From Lysobacter gummosus (lineage in GTDB: Bacteria; Pseudomonadota; Gammaproteobacteria; Xanthomonadales; Xanthomonadaceae): a stretch of 64,000 nucleotides of DNA. Within the stretch, counting starts at the first letter, position 1, and every line of letters starts with the position of its first letter. The stretch is from assembly GCF_001442805.1 (NCBI RefSeq), contig NZ_CP011131.1, forward strand, positions 620,001 through 684,000. Direction: 5' to 3'. A program made the position numbers and the translations under genes. The notes beneath the pieces were generated by a model. That model was not told the DNA's origin. It saw nothing but the letters and a program-made list of their open reading frames with translations, and did no database searches. Positions 8,857 to 17,562 of the stretch are shown here, piece after piece.

Positions 8857-10227
8857 ATGAATCATCGATACCGCTCCGGCCCGCCGTTGCGCACACCGCT
8901 GGCCGCGACAGCGCTGGTGTTAGCGCTCGCCGCGTGCACCGACAGCCATCTTCGGCCCGAGCCGCACGACACCCTGTCGCGCGCCGACATCGGCAACCAT
9001 GCGCAAAGCGCCGACGCGTTGCCGTTGCCGCCGTTGAGTTCGACGATTCCGCTCGAAATCAGCGTGCCGCAGCAAAAACCGAATCTGCAGGATCTGCAGG
9101 ACGATTTCGATCTGTTCTCATGGCAGTCCTTCGTCGCGGTGAACTGGCCGGCCGGACCCGACGGCAATCCCAAGCTGGGCGCGAGCATCGGTCCGGACGT
9201 GCCGACGGTGTGGGAGAACTGGAAGGAAAGCCGCGACATCTTCCTGCCCGGCGGCGCCACGCCGCCGCCGTGGGGCCAGGACCCGCCGCCGCCGGACGTG
9301 TGCAAGGGCCAGGGCGCCGCCACCTTGAACCTGACCCAGATCGGTAAGACCCCGAACGTACTCGACGAAAGCGGCGAGCCGTTCGAGACCGGTCCGCTGA
9401 TCGACCAGAACGGCCAGTACGTGCGCTTCGCGATCATGGCCAATCAGGACATGTTCAACACCATCGTCAGCGATGGCCTGTACAGCAAGGCCGGCCAGGC
9501 CAGGTTCGCCCAGCCGGCCAATTTCGCCCAGCCCAAGGGCTCGAAGAATGTCGGCGCGATCATGATCAAGTCGTCGTGGAAGGTGATGGGCGCCAACGAC
9601 GATGTCAGCCGCTTCCATACCATCCAGGCGCTGGTCTACACCAATCCGGGCGAACACGAGGGCATCGCCGCCGCGTGCAAGCGCCAGACCGTGGGCCTGG
9701 TCGGCTTGCATATCGCGCACAAGACCGCCGACGAGCCGCAGTGGGTGTGGTCGACGTTCGAGCACGTGGACAACGTGCCCAGCCAGGGCGAGCCGATCGA
9801 CAAGCCGCATTACAACTTCTACGACAAGAACTGCACGAAGAACTGCGACGCCAACGAGCCGCCGCCGCGGCCGTGGAATCCTAACGCGGCCTATACCCAG
9901 CCGACCCAGGTGGTGCGCGAGATCCCGCTGACCGCATCGACCAAGGCGCTCAATGCGCGTTATCAGGCGGCGCTGCGGAAGAACTATCCCGGCACGGTGT
10001 GGGCCAACTACGAGCTGATCAGCACGCAGTGGCCGACCAACGCCAGCAATCCAACCGATCCCACCGGCAATCCGGCGCCGAGCTTCCTCGCCAACGCGAC
10101 CTTGGAAACCTACATCCAGGGCAAGGTGCCGCAGACCTCGTCCAGCTGCACGGCCTGCCACAACAACGCGACCATGACCAACGGCCTGAGCTCGGATTTC
10201 ACCTATCTGCTGCAGCGCGCGCAATAA
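8857..10227 (+). CDS. Lipoprotein with c-type haem motif, electron-transfer partner of a GMC dehydrogenase
   Basis: 456 residues. ATG at 8857 starts a lipoprotein signal sequence with lipobox LALAAC. The body is not recognisable as a standard three-haem cytochrome subunit; a single CxxCH (CTACH) lies about 25 residues from the C-terminus in SSSCTACHNNATM. It heads a three-gene operon with a small subunit and a GMC flavoprotein. In known FAD-dependent sugar and alcohol dehydrogenases, the cytochrome subunit takes electrons from the flavoprotein to the respiratory chain, which is the likely role here. Residues between 70 and 420 belong to no domain I can name. Confidence 0.75.
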   Translation: MNHRYRSGPPLRTPLAATALVLALAACTDSHLRPEPHDTLSRADIGNHAQSADALPLPPLSSTIPLEISVPQQKPNLQDLQDDFDLFSWQSFVAVNWPAGPDGNPKLGASIGPDVPTVWENWKESRDIFLPGGATPPPWGQDPPPPDVCKGQGAATLNLTQIGKTPNVLDESGEPFETGPLIDQNGQYVRFAIMANQDMFNTIVSDGLYSKAGQARFAQPANFAQPKGSKNVGAIMIKSSWKVMGANDDVSRFHTIQALVYTNPGEHEGIAAACKRQTVGLVGLHIAHKTADEPQWVWSTFEHVDNVPSQGEPIDKPHYNFYDKNCTKNCDANEPPPRPWNPNAAYTQPTQVVREIPLTASTKALNARYQAALRKNYPGTVWANYELISTQWPTNASNPTDPTGNPAPSFLANATLETYIQGKVPQTSSSCTACHNNATMTNGLSSDFTYLLQRAQ

Positions 10228-10237
10228 GGAGAACGGC

Positions 10238-10732
10238 ATGATCGATTACATGGAGTACTTCATCCGCCTCAGCGTCGGGCTGACCGGGTTCACCCGCGAT
10301 GCGATCGCGCCGCGGATCGATCAGATCGACATCAAGACCGTGTACCTGCAGGTGTTCCGCGACAATCTGGCCAATGGCATGGCCGACCAGATCATCGCGA
10401 AGTATTACGGCCTGAACGAGGCCGAGGGCGGCCAGGACAAGAACCAGGAAGCCATCGCCGGCGCCTTGCTCGACGGCACCGATCCCGACGAAGTGCTGGC
10501 TCTGCGCCAGTTGATCTACCTGTGGTACATGGGCGCGTGGCCGACGGTGCTGTACGACCAGTCGCCGACCCGCGGCCAGACCTTCAGCGCCGTCGTCTCG
10601 GCCACCAGCTACACGCAAGGGCTGGTATGGCGAGTGATGCAGTCGCATCCGATGGGCAGCTCCAACTACACCTACGGCTATTGGGCGAGCCCGCCGCCGC
10701 CGCTGCAGGCTTATCTGGAGAACCCGGCATGA
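10238..10732 (+). CDS. Small subunit of a GMC-type dehydrogenase (sorbitol/sugar dehydrogenase small-subunit family)
   Basis: 164 residues, with AAGGAGA immediately before the ATG. The sequence (LTGFTRDAIAPRIDQ, then ALRQLIYLWYMGAW and SHPMGSSNYTYGYW) fits the FAD-SLDH/gluconate 2-dehydrogenase small-subunit group, which stabilises the flavoprotein and often carries its export signal. No twin-arginine or Sec signal is visible here, which is unusual. Its stop overlaps the start of the FAD subunit (ATGA), indicating coupled translation and a 1:1 complex. Confidence 0.75.
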   Translation: MIDYMEYFIRLSVGLTGFTRDAIAPRIDQIDIKTVYLQVFRDNLANGMADQIIAKYYGLNEAEGGQDKNQEAIAGALLDGTDPDEVLALRQLIYLWYMGAWPTVLYDQSPTRGQTFSAVVSATSYTQGLVWRVMQSHPMGSSNYTYGYWASPPPPLQAYLENPA

Positions 10733-12699
10733 GCATCACCGTCCCCGCGAACGGTTTCGACGTGGTGATCGTGGGTTCGGGCATTTCCGGATCGATCATC
10801 GCCTATCAACTCGCGCTCAAGGGCAAGCAGGTGCTGATCCTGGAAGGCGGCCCGCCCGTGCCTAAGAGCCGCGAAGCCTACATGCAGACCTTCTTCACCG
10901 CCAACGCGAAGACGCCCGAGTCGCCGTATCCGCCGACCATGCAGGGCCCGGCGGGCAAGGGCAATCCGCTGGGGCAACCCGATCCGGCTTCGCTCAACAC
11001 CCCGCGCTACACCGTGCTGCAGATCAACGCCTGGCAGAAGCCGCTGCAATGCTATTTCGTCTACGGCGCGCAGACGGCCAGGCGCGCCGACGACCCGGAC
11101 ATGCAGTTCGCTTTCGGCAGTTCCTACGAGCGCGTCGCCGGCGGCACCACCTGGCATTGGCTGGGCACCTCGCTCAATCATCTGCCGAACGATTTCCAGC
11201 TCAGGACCAAGTACGGCCAGGGCGTGGACTGGCCCGGCGGCGCGCAGTTCTACCAGAACCTGCTGCCGTACTACCGCCTGGCCACCGAGGTGATCGGCGT
11301 GTCGTCGGACAAGCCGCCGATGGTCGATCTGTACAAGACCTTCGATGTCGAACCCGGCGGCGATTACGGACCCAACTACGACTATCCGATGCCGGGCATC
11401 GTGCCGTCGTTGAACGACGTGCTGTACCAGCAGAAGGTCACGTCCTTGAGCGTGGACGGCATCGGGCTGTTCGTCACGCCCACGCCGCAGGGGCGCAATT
11501 CGCGTCCGGGCAAGCGCCGCCAATGCGCGGGCAACACCAACTGCATTCCGATCTGCCCGATCCAGGCCAAGTACGACGGCACCGTGACCCTGGCCCAGGC
11601 GCTGCAGACCGGCAACGTGCAGATCCAGTATCAGACCGTCGCCAACAACATCCGCCTGCAGGGCGATCAGGTCAGCGGCATCGACTATCTGACTTACGAC
11701 AGCCAGACCGGGCCGTCCACCGGCAGCGGCACCGCGGTCGGCAAGCGCTACGTGCTGGCCGCGCACGCGATCGAGACGCCGAAGCTGCTGCTGATGTCCA
11801 ATCGCAATCCCGGCTTCGCCAACGGCGTGGCGAACAGTTCCGATCAGGTCGGCCGCAATCTGATGGACCACGTGATGTATCTGGCCTGGGGCATGTCCAA
11901 GGACCCGATCTACGCCTTTCGCGGGCCGCTATCGACCTCGGGCATCGAGTCGCTGCGCGACGGCGCCTTCCGCAGCCAGCGCGCCGCGTACCGCATCGAG
12001 ATCGGCAACGAAGGCTGGAATTGGGCCACCAACGATCCCAATACCACGCTGGCCGATTTCGTGTTCGGCCAGAACAACACGCAGTTGAACGGCGATTCGG
12101 TCAACCAGCAGGGCAAGACGCTGCGGTTCGACCCTTCGCTGCCGGCTTTCAGCAAGCTTTACGGCTCCAGGCTGGTGGCCACGCTCAACGGCGTGTACAC
12201 GCGGCAGTTGCGCCTGGGCTATCTGATCGAGCAGTTGCCCGATCCGGACAATCGCGTGCAGTTGTCCAGCGTCTACAAGGATCACCTGGGCCTGCCGCGT
12301 CCGCAGGTGACTTACCGCATCCGCGAAGACTATGTGCGCAAGGCATTCGCATCGGCGAAGGAGGCTTCGACGCGGATATTCGCCGCGCTCGGCGCGACGG
12401 AGTACACCCAGGTGCCGGCGGCGCCGGTGTTGAGCGGGGTGGACGCCTCGCCGACCACCTTCCAGTACCAGGGCAACACGTACAAATTCTACGGCGCGGG
12501 CCACATCATCGGCACCTATCGCATGGGAACCGACTCGAAGCATTCGGTGGTCAACGCGCGTCAGCAGTCCTGGGACCATTCCAATCTGTACCTGGTCGGC
12601 AGCGGCGTTTTCCCGTCCACCGCCACCGCCAACCCGACCTTGACCATCGCCGCGCTGGCCTTGCAGGCGGCGGACCATATCCTCAGCGACCTCGGCTGA
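10729..12699 (+). CDS. GMC-family FAD-dependent dehydrogenase, catalytic subunit
   Basis: 656 residues. The start overlaps the preceding stop. The N-terminal dinucleotide fold (VVIVGSGISGSIIAYQLA) binds FAD. A Cys cluster, CAGNTNCIPICPI, near residue 265 matches the iron-sulfur-type segment of membrane-associated FAD glucose and sorbitol dehydrogenases. The C-terminal GMC domain contains GAGHIIGTYRMG and NPTLTIAALALQ. It should oxidise a sugar, polyol or alcohol and pass electrons to the haem lipoprotein two genes upstream. The substrate cannot be told from the sequence. No export signal is visible on this subunit or on the small subunit, so how the complex meets an exported cytochrome is unclear. 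Confidence 0.88.
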   Translation: MSITVPANGFDVVIVGSGISGSIIAYQLALKGKQVLILEGGPPVPKSREAYMQTFFTANAKTPESPYPPTMQGPAGKGNPLGQPDPASLNTPRYTVLQINAWQKPLQCYFVYGAQTARRADDPDMQFAFGSSYERVAGGTTWHWLGTSLNHLPNDFQLRTKYGQGVDWPGGAQFYQNLLPYYRLATEVIGVSSDKPPMVDLYKTFDVEPGGDYGPNYDYPMPGIVPSLNDVLYQQKVTSLSVDGIGLFVTPTPQGRNSRPGKRRQCAGNTNCIPICPIQAKYDGTVTLAQALQTGNVQIQYQTVANNIRLQGDQVSGIDYLTYDSQTGPSTGSGTAVGKRYVLAAHAIETPKLLLMSNRNPGFANGVANSSDQVGRNLMDHVMYLAWGMSKDPIYAFRGPLSTSGIESLRDGAFRSQRAAYRIEIGNEGWNWATNDPNTTLADFVFGQNNTQLNGDSVNQQGKTLRFDPSLPAFSKLYGSRLVATLNGVYTRQLRLGYLIEQLPDPDNRVQLSSVYKDHLGLPRPQVTYRIREDYVRKAFASAKEASTRIFAALGATEYTQVPAAPVLSGVDASPTTFQYQGNTYKFYGAGHIIGTYRMGTDSKHSVVNARQQSWDHSNLYLVGSGVFPSTATANPTLTIAALALQAADHILSDLG

Positions 12700-12736
12700 C
12701 CCCACCGGGACGCAGGATGCTGCAGGGAGGGCAGGG

Positions 12737-12772
12737 GAGGCCGCGTCCGGGGAGGACGCGGCCTCGTTGTGT
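12737..12772 (+). terminator. Terminator of the dehydrogenase operon
   Basis: Perfect 12-bp stem GAGGCCGCGTCC / GGACGCGGCCTC with a 5-base loop, followed by GTTGTGTTT, 38 bases after the FAD-subunit stop. Confidence 0.75.
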
Positions 12773-12809
12773 TTGCGGCTGCGCGATTGTGTTGTGGGAG
12801 GGAGTTGCA

Positions 12810-12943
12810 GTGGGAGGGAGCTTTAGCCCCGATGCTTTTCGATCAGCGGCAGCAGAGCCCTGATGGCTTTAAAAGCGCCTGGAAACGGGGTTGGGATTCG
12901 AATCGGCCGAGACAAAGGCATCGGGGCTAAAGCTCCCTCCCAC
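12810..12943. repeat. Inverted repeat, GTGGGAGGG family
   Basis: Left arm GTGGGAGGGAGCTTTAGCCC with its continuation (12810-12846) and right arm 12914-12943 are inverted copies about 67 bases apart. Relatives occur at 52554-52590 and 53001-53090, and a degraded half-site near 16365-16405. The layout resembles REP/BIME elements of xanthomonads. Confidence 0.8.
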
Positions 12944-12993
12944 AAAAGCCTCCTCCCACAACAGACCTCCCACAACGGCCTCCTCCGCAAAAT

Positions 12994-13941
12994 TCACTGC
13001 ACCGCGCGCAACAACCGCTCGGCCACCGCGCGCAGTTCCGGCCGCCGCTCGCCGGCGTCGACCAGTTCGAACTCCACTCCGGTCAGCGCCAGCAGCGCGA
13101 GTATTTCCTCCGGGGTTTCGCCGCGCACGTGCAGCAGGCAGGAGTGTTCGTCGATGTGTTCGAGCACGCCGCACCACGGCGGCAGCGACGCGGTCAGCGA
13201 CTCGGCCGAGCCGCGCAGTCTGGCGCGCACGGTCGGCCCGTGCAGAGGCTGGCTGATCGCCCGCTGCACATACGCGGCCACATCTTCCGGGAACACGCGC
13301 GGGACGAACCCGCCGCCGCCGCAACGCGCGGCCTGGATGCGGTCGGCGCGGAACAACCGCCAGTCCTCGCGGCTGCGGTCCCAGGCCAGCAGGTACCAGC
13401 GGCGGCCGCTGCTGACCAGGCGCAAGGGTTCGATCGTGCGCCGCGTGGCGCGGCCGCCGCGATCGTTGTAGTCCATCTCGATCAGCAGGTGGTCGCGGCA
13501 GGCGCCGGCCAGTTCGGTCAGGGTCTCGACGTCGGGGCCTTCCTCGCGCTGCTTCAACGACACGGTCACCGAATACAGCGCGCTGACCCGGCGCCGCAGC
13601 CGCGCCGGCAGGAGTTGGTCGAGCTTGCCGAGCAGGCCGACCGCGGTGTCTTCGATCCGCGCCACGCTGGCGGTGGCGCTGCGCAGCGCCACCACCATCG
13701 CCACCGCCTCGTCGTCGTCGAGCAGCAGCGGCGGCAGCGAGGCGCCCGCGGCCAGCCGGTAGCCGCCGCCCACGCCGGTGGAGGCCTGCACTGGATAGCC
13801 GAGTTCGCGCAGGCGATCGACATCGCGGCGCACGGTGCGCGCATCCACTTCCAGCCGCTCGCACAGGTCGGCGCCGGTCCAGTGGCGGCGCGATTGCAGC
13901 AGCGACAACAGACGCAGCAGTCGGGTCGAGGTCTTGAGCAT
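12994..13941 (-). CDS. YafY/WYL-domain transcriptional regulator
   Basis: 315 residues. An N-terminal HTH_11-type winged helix (WTGADLCERLEVDARTVRRD) is followed by a WYL domain with YLLAWDRSREDWRLFRADRI, and a C-terminal WCX-like extension. WYL domains bind ligands that control DNA binding. The gene diverges from a GFA-family gene, and a perfect palindrome (13961-13985) lies in the 102-bp gap, 20 bases from this start. It most likely represses both genes from that site. The ligand is unknown. Confidence 0.9.
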   Translation of the reverse strand: MLKTSTRLLRLLSLLQSRRHWTGADLCERLEVDARTVRRDVDRLRELGYPVQASTGVGGGYRLAAGASLPPLLLDDDEAVAMVVALRSATASVARIEDTAVGLLGKLDQLLPARLRRRVSALYSVTVSLKQREEGPDVETLTELAGACRDHLLIEMDYNDRGGRATRRTIEPLRLVSSGRRWYLLAWDRSREDWRLFRADRIQAARCGGGGFVPRVFPEDVAAYVQRAISQPLHGPTVRARLRGSAESLTASLPPWCGVLEHIDEHSCLLHVRGETPEEILALLALTGVEFELVDAGERRPELRAVAERLLRAVQ

Positions 13942-13960
13942 GGGGCCCAGTCTAAAACCT

Positions 13961-13985
13961 ATTGAGGACAGAAACTGTCCTCAAT
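13961..13985. promoter_or_regulatory. Palindromic operator between the WYL regulator and the GFA gene
   Basis: ATTGAGGACA, 5-base spacer GAAAC, TGTCCTCAAT: a perfect 10-bp inverted repeat centred in the divergent promoter region. Size, symmetry and position fit the binding site of the adjacent winged-helix regulator, which would bind as a dimer. That the WYL protein is the binder is inference. Confidence 0.75.
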
Positions 13986-14043
13986 GGATCGTATCCTGTA
14001 TTCGTCCCGGGGCGATCCGCCCCCGCTATCGGAGAGAGCCCAG

Positions 14044-14451
14044 ATGACCGTCCAGACCTACCAGGCCAGCTGCCACTGCGGCGCCATCCGTTATGAAGTC
14101 GATCTCGACCTGGAGGCCGGCACCGGGCGCTGCAATTGCTCGATGTGCAGCAAGCTGCGCAAGTGGGGCGCGCTGGTGAAGCCCGATGCGTTCCGTCTGC
14201 TCAGCGCCAAGCCGGAAGATGTCGGCACTTACCAGTTCGGCACCTTCAGCGGCACCTACCACTTCTGCAAGCACTGCGGCGTGCATGCCTACGGCAGCGG
14301 CGATCTGGAAGTGCTCGGCGGCAAGTACTACTCGGTCAATGTCGCCTGCCTGGACGTGGATCACCAGGTGTGGGCGGCGGCGCCGGTCAAGTACATGGAC
14401 GGTCTGAACAACAACTGGTTCGAAACGCCGAAGGTGACCGCGCATATGTGA
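14044..14451 (+). CDS. GFA-family zinc-binding protein
   Basis: 135 residues from ATG at 14044, preceded by GGAGAGAG. Cysteine pairs typical of the GFA (glutathione-dependent formaldehyde-activating enzyme-like) fold are at Cys10/Cys12 (SCHCGAIRY), Cys30/Cys32/Cys35 (CNCSMC) and Cys75/Cys78 (FCKHCG). These bind zinc. Many family members have no proven enzymatic role, so formaldehyde activation should not be assumed. It is divergent from, and probably controlled by, the WYL regulator through the palindrome at 13961-13985. Confidence 0.9.
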   Translation: MTVQTYQASCHCGAIRYEVDLDLEAGTGRCNCSMCSKLRKWGALVKPDAFRLLSAKPEDVGTYQFGTFSGTYHFCKHCGVHAYGSGDLEVLGGKYYSVNVACLDVDHQVWAAAPVKYMDGLNNNWFETPKVTAHM

Positions 14452-14530
14452 GTGCCGGCGCATCGGGGCGACCGCGGCCGCGGCACCGCCCCGCATGCGA
14501 ACATGCGCGCACTTCCGATTCGCTTCCGTC

Positions 14531-14995
14531 ATGGACACCAACGCCGTAAAGAAACATTGCCGCGCCTATCCCGGCGCGGAAGAAAGCCTGCACGGCGCGC
14601 CGTCGAACATCCTGGTCTACAGCGTGGGCGGAAAATTCTTCGCCTACTTCAAGACCAGCGAGCCCGAGCGCTGGCGTTTCAGCTTCAAGACCTCCTCCGA
14701 CCGCTTCCTCGAACTCACCGGCATCCCCGGGGTCAAGACCGCGCGCTTCATGGGCCGCTATCACTGGGTGACCGTGGTCGATGTGCGCAGCCTGCCCGCG
14801 GAGTATCTGCGCGAGTTGATCGATTGGTCGTACCGGCGCGCGCTCGGCAATCTGAGCCGCAAGCGCCAGGCCGAGGCCCTGGCCGATGCCAGCCAGGCGC
14901 AGCGCCTCAGGCTGGCGCCGATCGCGCCGCCGAAAGCTCGCCCAAGACTTTTAGCGCAGCGTCCACCCGTGCATCGAGTGCGTGGCCGTAGTTGA
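14531..14995 (+). CDS. MmcQ/YjbR-family protein
   Basis: 154 residues from ATG at 14531; an in-frame ATG at 14495 is possible, and neither has a clear ribosome binding site. The core (CRAYPGAEESLHGAP, then RFMGRYHWVTV and ELIDWSYRRAL) is that of the YjbR double-wing fold, thought to bind DNA. The last 30 or so residues, rich in Pro and Arg, exceed the usual length of about 120. They are encoded on DNA that also encodes, on the other strand, the end of the MocR gene (89-bp tail-to-tail overlap). Confidence 0.8.
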   Translation: MDTNAVKKHCRAYPGAEESLHGAPSNILVYSVGGKFFAYFKTSEPERWRFSFKTSSDRFLELTGIPGVKTARFMGRYHWVTVVDVRSLPAEYLRELIDWSYRRALGNLSRKRQAEALADASQAQRLRLAPIAPPKARPRLLAQRPPVHRVRGRS

Positions 14996-16331
14996 GCCGC
15001 AGGCAGTGGCCGTGGCCGCGATGCGCGGAGAAGATCGGCCCCGGCGCGATGCTGATGCCGCGCTGCGCGGCCTGGCGCTGCAAGGCCAGTGCGTCGCGAT
15101 CGGGCGGCAGTTCGATCCACAGGAAGTAACCGCCATCCGGCCGCGTCACTCGCGTACCGCTGGGGAAATAGCGCGCCACCGCTTCCAGGTACGCGGCCTG
15201 CTGTAGCCGCAAGGTCTGGCGCAGGCCGCGCAGATGGCGCTCGTAGCCGCCGCGCTGCAGGTAACGCGCGATCGCCAGCTGCGCCGGCACGCAGGTGGCC
15301 AGGGTGTTGGTGAGTTTGAGCCGCGCCACGCGCTGGGCGTAGCGGCCGGGCGCGGCCCAGCCGATGCGGTAGCCCGGCGCCAGTGTTTTCGAAAACGACG
15401 AGCAGTGCAGCACCAGTCCGCGCGTGTCGAAGGCCTTGGCCGGCAATGGACGGCGCGCACCGAAGTGCAGCTCGCCGTAGACGTCGTCCTCGATCAGCGG
15501 CAGCTCGTGCCGCGCCAACAGTTCGACCAGCTCGCGTTTCTTCGCCTCGGGCATGCTCGCGCCGAGCGGATTCTGGAAGCTGGTCATCAGCCAGCAGGCC
15601 TTGGGCGCGTGGCGGCGGATCGCGGCGTCGAGCGCGCCGAGTTCGACGCCTTCGCGCGGATGGGTCGGTACTTCCACCGCATGCAGGCCGTGGCGCTCCA
15701 GCGTCTGCAGCGCGACGTAGAAGCACGGCGATTCGACCAGCACCGCGTCGCCGGGACGGGTGGTCGCGGCGATGCACAGGTTCAGCGCTTCGATCGCGCC
15801 GTTGGTGACGACCAGATCGTTGATGCCCAGCTCCACCTCGCCGATGCGGTAGCGCAGGGCGATATGTCGGCGCAGTTCGGCGTTGCCCGGGGTCAGGTCG
15901 TCGACCGTGCTGCGCGGATCCAGATGCACGGCTTCGTGCGCCATCGCCCGGCCGAGTTTGGCCAGCGGAAACAGCGACGGACTCATGAACGCCGAACCCA
16001 GCGGCACGATGTCGCGCGCCATCGCCGATTCCAGCACTTCGAACACCAGCGCGCTGATGTCCACCGCGCGCGATTCGCCGTCGGGCGCGGACGCCGCGTC
16101 GGGTTCGGGCAACAGCGCGTGGACGTGTTCGCTGACGTAGTAGCCCGAACGCGCGCGCGGCCGCACCAGGCCTTGGGATTCGAGCAGGTAGTAGGCCTGG
16201 AACACGGTGGCCGGGCTGAGCTTGCGCGCCGCGCTGGCCTGGCGCACCGAGGGCAGGCGTTGGCCGGGGCGCAGCAGGCCCTGGCGGATGGAGCGGGCGA
16301 TGTCGTCGGCCAGGGCCTGGTAGCGCTTCAT
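14907..16331 (-). CDS. MocR-type regulator (GntR winged helix fused to a PLP aminotransferase fold)
   Basis: 474 residues when started at MKRYQALADDIARSIRQG; an in-frame start at 16439 would add a repeat-derived stretch and is less likely. Residues 1-70 form a GntR winged helix (GQRLPSVRQASAARKLSPAT). The rest is a fold-type I aminotransferase with the PLP lysine in SSFSKTLAPG and the NPLGA segment. MocR proteins usually sense PLP or an amino-compound adduct and control a neighbouring gene. The divergent neighbours here are small membrane proteins, so the target is unclear. Its 3' end overlaps the convergent yjbR-like gene by 89 bp. Confidence 0.9.
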   Translation of the reverse strand: MKRYQALADDIARSIRQGLLRPGQRLPSVRQASAARKLSPATVFQAYYLLESQGLVRPRARSGYYVSEHVHALLPEPDAASAPDGESRAVDISALVFEVLESAMARDIVPLGSAFMSPSLFPLAKLGRAMAHEAVHLDPRSTVDDLTPGNAELRRHIALRYRIGEVELGINDLVVTNGAIEALNLCIAATTRPGDAVLVESPCFYVALQTLERHGLHAVEVPTHPREGVELGALDAAIRRHAPKACWLMTSFQNPLGASMPEAKKRELVELLARHELPLIEDDVYGELHFGARRPLPAKAFDTRGLVLHCSSFSKTLAPGYRIGWAAPGRYAQRVARLKLTNTLATCVPAQLAIARYLQRGGYERHLRGLRQTLRLQQAAYLEAVARYFPSGTRVTRPDGGYFLWIELPPDRDALALQRQAAQRGISIAPGPIFSAHRGHGHCLRLNYGHALDARVDAALKVLGELSAARSAPA

Positions 16332-16568
16332 GTGGGTTTGGCAGGTGTCGCGGTGGCTTGATCGAAGGGCGTCGGGGCTGAAGCCCCTCTTACGACAGCG
16401 TCTTGCCACGGGCCGGTGGCCGGCGCTTTCGAATCCCAAATCTCCAATCTCGGCCCCAACCGAGACTGATCTGGTTTTTCTTGCAGAATCTGAGTCTACG
16501 CAATCTGAGCAGGCAGGCGAACAATGGATCTCGCAGCCAAAGCTGCGCCATCGCCGCTACTCATCGCC

Positions 16569-16925
16569 ATGAACCCGCAAGTCGAATTCAACCTCGCCCT
16601 GATCCTGTTCATCCCCTGGTTTTCGATCCTGGCCTGGCTGTTCTGGATCTATCCGCGCCAGCCGCGAGGCGGCGCGCGCACGCTGTTCGACAGCGCCAGC
16701 CTGATCCTGGCCACCGCGGCCGCGTTCTGGGGCATGCACTGGAGCATGCTCAACGCCGATCCGCAGGCCGGCGCGATCTGGAAACAGGTGCTGGCCACCT
16801 CGATCGCCTACGGCCTGTTCTTGCTGGTCATGACCACGGCGATCGCGCTGCGCTGGCGCTGGTTGCGCGGCCGCACTGCCTCTCCCGACACCACAGGCCC
16901 GCTCACGGGCAAGGTCGAATCATGA
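16569..16925 (+). CDS. Small membrane protein, unknown
   Basis: 118 residues from the ATG at 16569 (MNPQVEFNLALIL); an ATG at 16524 would add 15 residues and has a weak AGGCG upstream, so the start is uncertain. Three hydrophobic segments are visible (LALILFIPWFSILAWLFWIY, ASLILATAAAFWG, SIAYGLFLLVMTTAIAL), separated by short polar loops. I cannot name a family. Its stop overlaps the start of the next gene, so the two small membrane proteins are co-translated and probably interact. Confidence 0.75.
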   Translation: MNPQVEFNLALILFIPWFSILAWLFWIYPRQPRGGARTLFDSASLILATAAAFWGMHWSMLNADPQAGAIWKQVLATSIAYGLFLLVMTTAIALRWRWLRGRTASPDTTGPLTGKVES

Positions 16926-17128
16926 AACTGCTGTTCGTCGCCGCCTTCCTCGGCGTGATCCTCTACAACCTGGGCGCCGGCCTTTACTACATGCTGGTCG
17001 ATAAGGGCACCAGCAAGCGCACGGTCAACGCGCTGACCCGGCGCATCGGTTTTTCGATCGCGCTGATCGCGCTGGTGATCGTCGGCATCGCCACCGGCGT
17101 GGTGCAGCCGCACGGCGTGGGCGCCTGA
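16922..17128 (+). CDS. DUF2909-like twin-transmembrane protein
   Basis: 68 residues, ATGA overlap with the gene before it. Two transmembrane helices flank a basic loop (DKGTSKRTVNALTRRIG), and the C-terminus ends PHGVGA. This matches the DUF2909 layout, seen in many gamma- and betaproteobacteria and sometimes near cytochrome oxidase genes. The function is not known. Confidence 0.75.
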   Translation: MKLLFVAAFLGVILYNLGAGLYYMLVDKGTSKRTVNALTRRIGFSIALIALVIVGIATGVVQPHGVGA

Positions 17129-17181
17129 GCGCGGGTCATCGCCTGCGCTAAGCTGCGCCGATCCGACCGCAGCGACCGCCG

Positions 17182-17562
17182 ATGACCGCCGCCCGCATCA
17201 AATCCAACGCCGACACCGCCGAGTATTACTTCGAAGAACGCTGCCACGTCGTGGAGTGCTGGAACAGCGCCGACGACGCGCAGACCTCGATCGCCCGCAT
17301 CCGTGTCGAGCCGGGCGTAACGACCCGGCTGCATCGCCTGCGCGGCACCGCCGAGCGCTATGTGATCGTGCAAGGCCGCGGGCGCATGCAGGTCGGCGAC
17401 ATCGCGCCGGGCGAAGTCGGCCCGGGCGATGTGGTGTTTATTCCCGCCGACGCGTCGCAACGCATTACCAATCTCGGCGACGGCGATCTGATCTTCCTTG
17501 CGATCTGCACCCCGCGCTTCGTGCCCGAGTGCTACGACGACCTCGAACCGGAGGCGGCATGA
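17182..17562 (+). CDS. Cupin-domain protein
   Basis: 126 residues forming a single cupin barrel. Motif 1 is degenerate (VEPGVTTRLHRLRGTAERYVIVQG, shown here only in outline); motif 2 is PGDVVFIPADASQRITN. Only part of the usual His/Glu metal set is present (His in RLHRL, Glu in TAERY), so metal-dependent catalysis is doubtful. Its stop overlaps the ADP-ribosylglycohydrolase start, which implies a shared function, perhaps binding a nucleotide-sugar type ligand. Confidence 0.85.
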   Translation: MTAARIKSNADTAEYYFEERCHVVECWNSADDAQTSIARIRVEPGVTTRLHRLRGTAERYVIVQGRGRMQVGDIAPGEVGPGDVVFIPADASQRITNLGDGDLIFLAICTPRFVPECYDDLEPEAA

